From: Bacillus sp. AFS055030
GTDB lineage: Bacteria; Bacillota; Bacilli; Bacillales; Bacillaceae_G
Assembly: GCF_002574545.1 (NCBI RefSeq)
Contig: NZ_NUGT01000022.1
Coordinates: 1-52,825, forward strand
Length of the DNA: 52,825 nt
Direction of reading: 5' to 3'
Below the pieces are notes generated by a model that saw nothing but the letters and a program-made list of their open reading frames with translations, was not told the origin of the DNA and did no database searches. Below are positions 49,231 through 52,825 of the stretch, in pieces (the stretch's first letter is position 1; each line of letters starts with the position of its first letter). A program made the position numbers and the translations under genes.

Positions 49231-49724
49231 AAAATGAAGCATTTCTAAGTTTAGGAACGAATATAGGCGATCGAGAAGGTTTTCTTACAAAGGCAATTAG
49301 GGAATTAGCGAATCATCCCGATATTCAAGTAGAACAAATATCTTCTATCTATGAAACAGACCCAGTAGGATACGTTGACCAAGATCCATTTCTAAATCTT
49401 GTTATTAAAATTTCTACCAATTTGACACCACACCAATTACTTGATGTTACACAAGGAATTGAACATTTTCTTGGTAGAAAAAGGGAGTTGCGTTGGGGTC
49501 CAAGAACAATAGACCTTGACATTTTACTCTATAATCACGAAGATATAGAAGTTGAGCACCTAAGAATACCACACCCAAGAATGTTTGAAAGAAGCTTTGT
49601 ATTAATCCCCTTAAAAGAAATTAACCAAACAATTAAGGTTGAAACTAAATTTTTAGAGGATAAAGGAGTTCGATTATGGAAGCTGAAAAGTGGGGTAGAC
49701 GGATTAGGGCTTTTAGAAAATTAA
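49227..49724 (+). CDS. folK: HPPK, pterin pyrophosphokinase
   Basis: 165 residues. SLGTNIGDRE near residues 7-16, ETDPVGYVDQDPFLN near 42 and RWGPRTIDLDILLY near 88-101 with the Mg-binding aspartates. Pyrophosphorylates 6-hydroxymethyl-7,8-dihydropterin. The start is ATG 49227. yazB begins inside its last 49 nt. Confidence 0.95.
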   Translation: MKNEAFLSLGTNIGDREGFLTKAIRELANHPDIQVEQISSIYETDPVGYVDQDPFLNLVIKISTNLTPHQLLDVTQGIEHFLGRKRELRWGPRTIDLDILLYNHEDIEVEHLRIPHPRMFERSFVLIPLKEINQTIKVETKFLEDKGVRLWKLKSGVDGLGLLEN

Positions 49725-49876
49725 AAGGTTATACCCAAGAAGGCTTTGCAAAAAACCTTGGAGTTTCTGTTTCAGTGTTAGGTGAAGTTGAGCGAGGAAA
49801 TCGTATGCCAACAGAACAGTTTTTGCATGAATGTGCAAAACAATTAAAGGTGAGTGTCGAGGAATTATCAATATAG
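49676..49876 (+). CDS. yazB: Xre-family helix-turn-helix protein YazB
   Basis: 66 residues, a single HTH_3 domain: IRAFRKLKGYTQEGFAKNLGVSVSVLGEVERG. A small DNA-binding protein with no known target, conserved between folK and dusB in Bacillus. The start is ATG 49676, 7 nt after AAAGGAG, within folK and in a different frame. Confidence 0.88.
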   Translation: MEAEKWGRRIRAFRKLKGYTQEGFAKNLGVSVSVLGEVERGNRMPTEQFLHECAKQLKVSVEELSI

Positions 49877-49906
49877 ATTTAAATTGTATTAGAAGGAGGA
49901 TGGGAT

Positions 49907-50905
49907 GTGCTGAAAATTGGTGACATCGAGATGAAGAATCCCGTCGTATTAGCACCGATGGCCGGAGTTTGTAACTCTGCTTTCCGCTTAATTGTAAAAG
50001 AATTTGGTGCAGGCTTAGTATGCGCAGAAATGATAAGTGATAAAGCTATTCTCCTCAATAATAAAAGGACATTAAATATGCTTTATATGGATGAACGTGA
50101 AAAGCCATTAAGCTTACAAATTTTTGGTGGTGAAAAATCAACATTAGTTGAAGCTGCTAAGTACGTTGACGAAAATACGAATGCAGATATTATTGATATT
50201 AATATGGGATGTCCTGTTCCTAAGATTACAAAAGTAGACGCAGGAGCTAAATGGCTTTTAGACCCTAATAAAATTCATGAAATGGTATATGCTGTAGCAC
50301 AGAATGTAAGTAAACCAGTTACCGTTAAAATGCGTCTTGGATGGGATGATGATCATATTTATGTAGTAGATAATGCAAAAGCAGTTGAAGCAGCAGGTGG
50401 AAAAGCAGTTGCAATCCACGGAAGAACGCGATATCAAATGTATGAAGGGAAATCTGATTGGAGTTGGATTAAAGAAGTTAAAAATCAGGTTTCGATTCCG
50501 GTAATCGGTAATGGCGATGTAGAGACTCCTCAAGATGCCAAGCGTATGTTAGACGAAACAGGCTGTGATGGCGTAATGATTGGCCGAGCTGCATTAGGGA
50601 ATCCATGGATGATTTATCGTACAGTTAAATATTTGGAATCTGGAGTGTTAATGCCAGAACCAGAACCGCGTGAAAAAATTGATGTATGTTTATTGCATTT
50701 AGATCGATTAATTAATTTGAAAAATGAACATGTAGCTGTAATGGAAATGAGAAAACATGCTGCATGGTATTTAAAAGGCTTGAAAGGTACTGCATTAGTC
50801 CGTAATCAAATTAATGAAGTTAGTACTCGTGCTCAAATGGTCGAAGTATTAACAACATACGTTAATGAAGTGGAAGTAAAAATGAAAGCTGCTCAAGCTT
50901 TGTAA
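49907..50905 (+). CDS. dusB: tRNA-dihydrouridine synthase B
   Basis: 332 residues. FMN-dependent TIM barrel: LAPMAGVCNSAFR near residues 14-26, DINMGCPVPKITK near 99-111 with the catalytic Cys, KMRLGWDD near 144, IHGRTR near 171 and GRAALGNPW near 226. Reduces specific uridines in tRNA. The start is GTG 49907, 7 nt after AGAAGGAGG; an ATG at 49905 is out of frame and stops at once. Confidence 0.94.
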   Translation: MLKIGDIEMKNPVVLAPMAGVCNSAFRLIVKEFGAGLVCAEMISDKAILLNNKRTLNMLYMDEREKPLSLQIFGGEKSTLVEAAKYVDENTNADIIDINMGCPVPKITKVDAGAKWLLDPNKIHEMVYAVAQNVSKPVTVKMRLGWDDDHIYVVDNAKAVEAAGGKAVAIHGRTRYQMYEGKSDWSWIKEVKNQVSIPVIGNGDVETPQDAKRMLDETGCDGVMIGRAALGNPWMIYRTVKYLESGVLMPEPEPREKIDVCLLHLDRLINLKNEHVAVMEMRKHAAWYLKGLKGTALVRNQINEVSTRAQMVEVLTTYVNEVEVKMKAAQAL

Positions 50906-50907
50906 GT

Positions 50908-50936
50908 TTGACAGGTTTAACTTGACAAAATATAAT
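50908..50936 (+). promoter_or_regulatory. Consensus sigma-A promoter after dusB
   Basis: Perfect TTGACA (50908-50913), exactly 17 nt, perfect TATAAT (50931-50936). Expected start near 50943, only about 9 nt before the terminator stem at 50952. Confidence 0.8.
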
Positions 50937-50951
50937 AAGTTATAGTAAACA

Positions 50952-50985
50952 AAACTGCCAGATCGAATTACTGGCAGTTTTTCTA
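50952..50985 (+). terminator. Terminator between dusB and lysS
   Basis: Perfect 10-bp stem AAACTGCCAG (50952-50961) with CTGGCAGTTT (50971-50980), then TTC. It lies immediately downstream of a consensus promoter. Confidence 0.88.
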
Positions 50986-51024
50986 TTAAAATCATATTGT
51001 ATTTAAATATTTATTGAATAATGA

Positions 51025-52521
<1,497 letters not shown>

Positions 52522-52533
52522 GATTTTATAATT

Positions 52534-52568
52534 AACTGGCTAAAGGAATACTTTTAGCCAGTTTTTTT
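52534..52568 (+). terminator. lysS terminator
   Basis: Perfect 11-bp stem AACTGGCTAAA (52534-52544) with TTTAGCCAGTT (52553-52563), then a T-run. Confidence 0.9.
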
Positions 52569-52663
52569 ATGATTTGATGTATCTTTTTAAAAGAATAAGG
52601 ACATCATTTATTTATTGGAATCTGCTATAAACTATCTGAATAAAAAGAATTTAAATTTAGGTA

Positions 52664-52692
52664 TTGTATTTTGTTTTTATAGGTGTTATATT
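52664..52692 (+). promoter_or_regulatory. rRNA operon upstream promoter (P1-like)
   Basis: TTGTAT (52664-52669), 17-nt spacer, TATATT (52687-52692). Tandem with the promoter at 52749, as is usual for Bacillus rrn operons. Confidence 0.6.
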
Positions 52693-52748
52693 ATTAAACG
52701 TTGTCACGTTAATTCGAAACAACAACGAAAAAAACTTTTAAAAAAACA

Positions 52749-52778
52749 TTGACAACATTCGAAAGAAAATGTTAAGAT
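52749..52778 (+). promoter_or_regulatory. rRNA operon downstream promoter (P2-like)
   Basis: TTGACA (52749-52754), 18-nt spacer, TAAGAT (52773-52778), with an A-rich tract upstream. Confidence 0.75.
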
Positions 52779-52784
52779 GTTTAA

Positions 52785-52825
52785 GTCGCCTAAAGAGCGA
52801 TAAAGTGATCTTTGAAAACTAAACA
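52785..52825 (+). other. Start of an rRNA operon leader
   Basis: The window ends with ATCTTTGAAAACTAAACA, the sequence typical of the leader just before 16S rRNA in Bacillus. The 16S gene itself should start beyond the window. Confidence 0.75.

Overview
The window is a low-GC chromosomal segment of an endospore-forming Bacillaceae member. The evidence is gene order: it follows the Bacillus subtilis csfB-to-lysS block near the replication origin almost gene for gene (csfB, yaaO, tmk, holB, ricT, yabA, trmN6, yazA, rsmI, abrB, metG, yabD, yabE, rnmV, rsmA, yabG, veg, sspF, ispE, purR, ridA, spoVG, glmU, prs, pth, fin, mfd, spoVT, yabM-yabN-rqcP-yabP-yabQ-divIC-yabR, tRNA-Met/Glu, spoIIE, yabS, yabT, tilS, hprT, ftsH, coaX, hslO, cysK, the pab/fol operon, dusB, lysS). 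The window ends in the promoter and leader region of an rRNA operon. I did not assign a species. Almost every gene runs on the + strand; abrB is the only clear exception.

Region by region. 1-930 holds a decayed gene end, the sigma-G inhibitor csfB, and a long nested hairpin RNA candidate. 932-7415 is DNA replication and tRNA/rRNA modification. 7523-12691 is abrB, metG, a TatD nuclease and the cell-wall protein YabE. 12831-19000 covers 5S/16S rRNA maturation, the sporulation protease YabG, Veg, an SASP, IspE, PurR, RidA and SpoVG. 19089-26907 covers cell-wall and PRPP precursors, Pth, Fin, Mfd and SpoVT. 27120-32424 is the yabM-yabR cluster with DivIC and the ribosome-rescue factor RqcP. 32527-33345 is a two-tRNA operon followed by a ruined ISL3-family transposase. 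33608-42061 runs from spoIIE to ftsH. 42315-45043 is coaX-hslO-cysK. 45165-50905 is a tightly overlapping folate operon with yazB and dusB, and 51040-52521 is lysS.

The sporulation genes form a forespore control set. Sigma-factor-specific promoter matches were found by eye in front of csfB (sigma-F-like), fin, sspF and spoVT (sigma-G-like), spoVG (sigma-H), spoIIE (sigma-A with the Spo0A-type 21-nt spacer) and yabS (sigma-F). SpoIIE activates sigma-F; CsfB and Fin police the sigma-F to sigma-G switch; SpoVT and SspF act later.

Most of the window is ordinary conserved core. The most interesting points are non-coding: a sigma-F promoter lying inside the hairpin that would mask the yabS ribosome-binding site, a roughly 105-nt nested hairpin RNA before yaaO, a consensus promoter that runs straight into a terminator before lysS, and a PurBox-like inverted pair before purR. 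Several genes normally found at this locus are missing from it: yaaQ/darA and yaaR, ctc, and the foldase gene before cysK. No CRISPR array, prophage or intact mobile element was seen. Many starts are GTG or TTG; where a start was moved from the longest reading frame, the ribosome-binding site is given.
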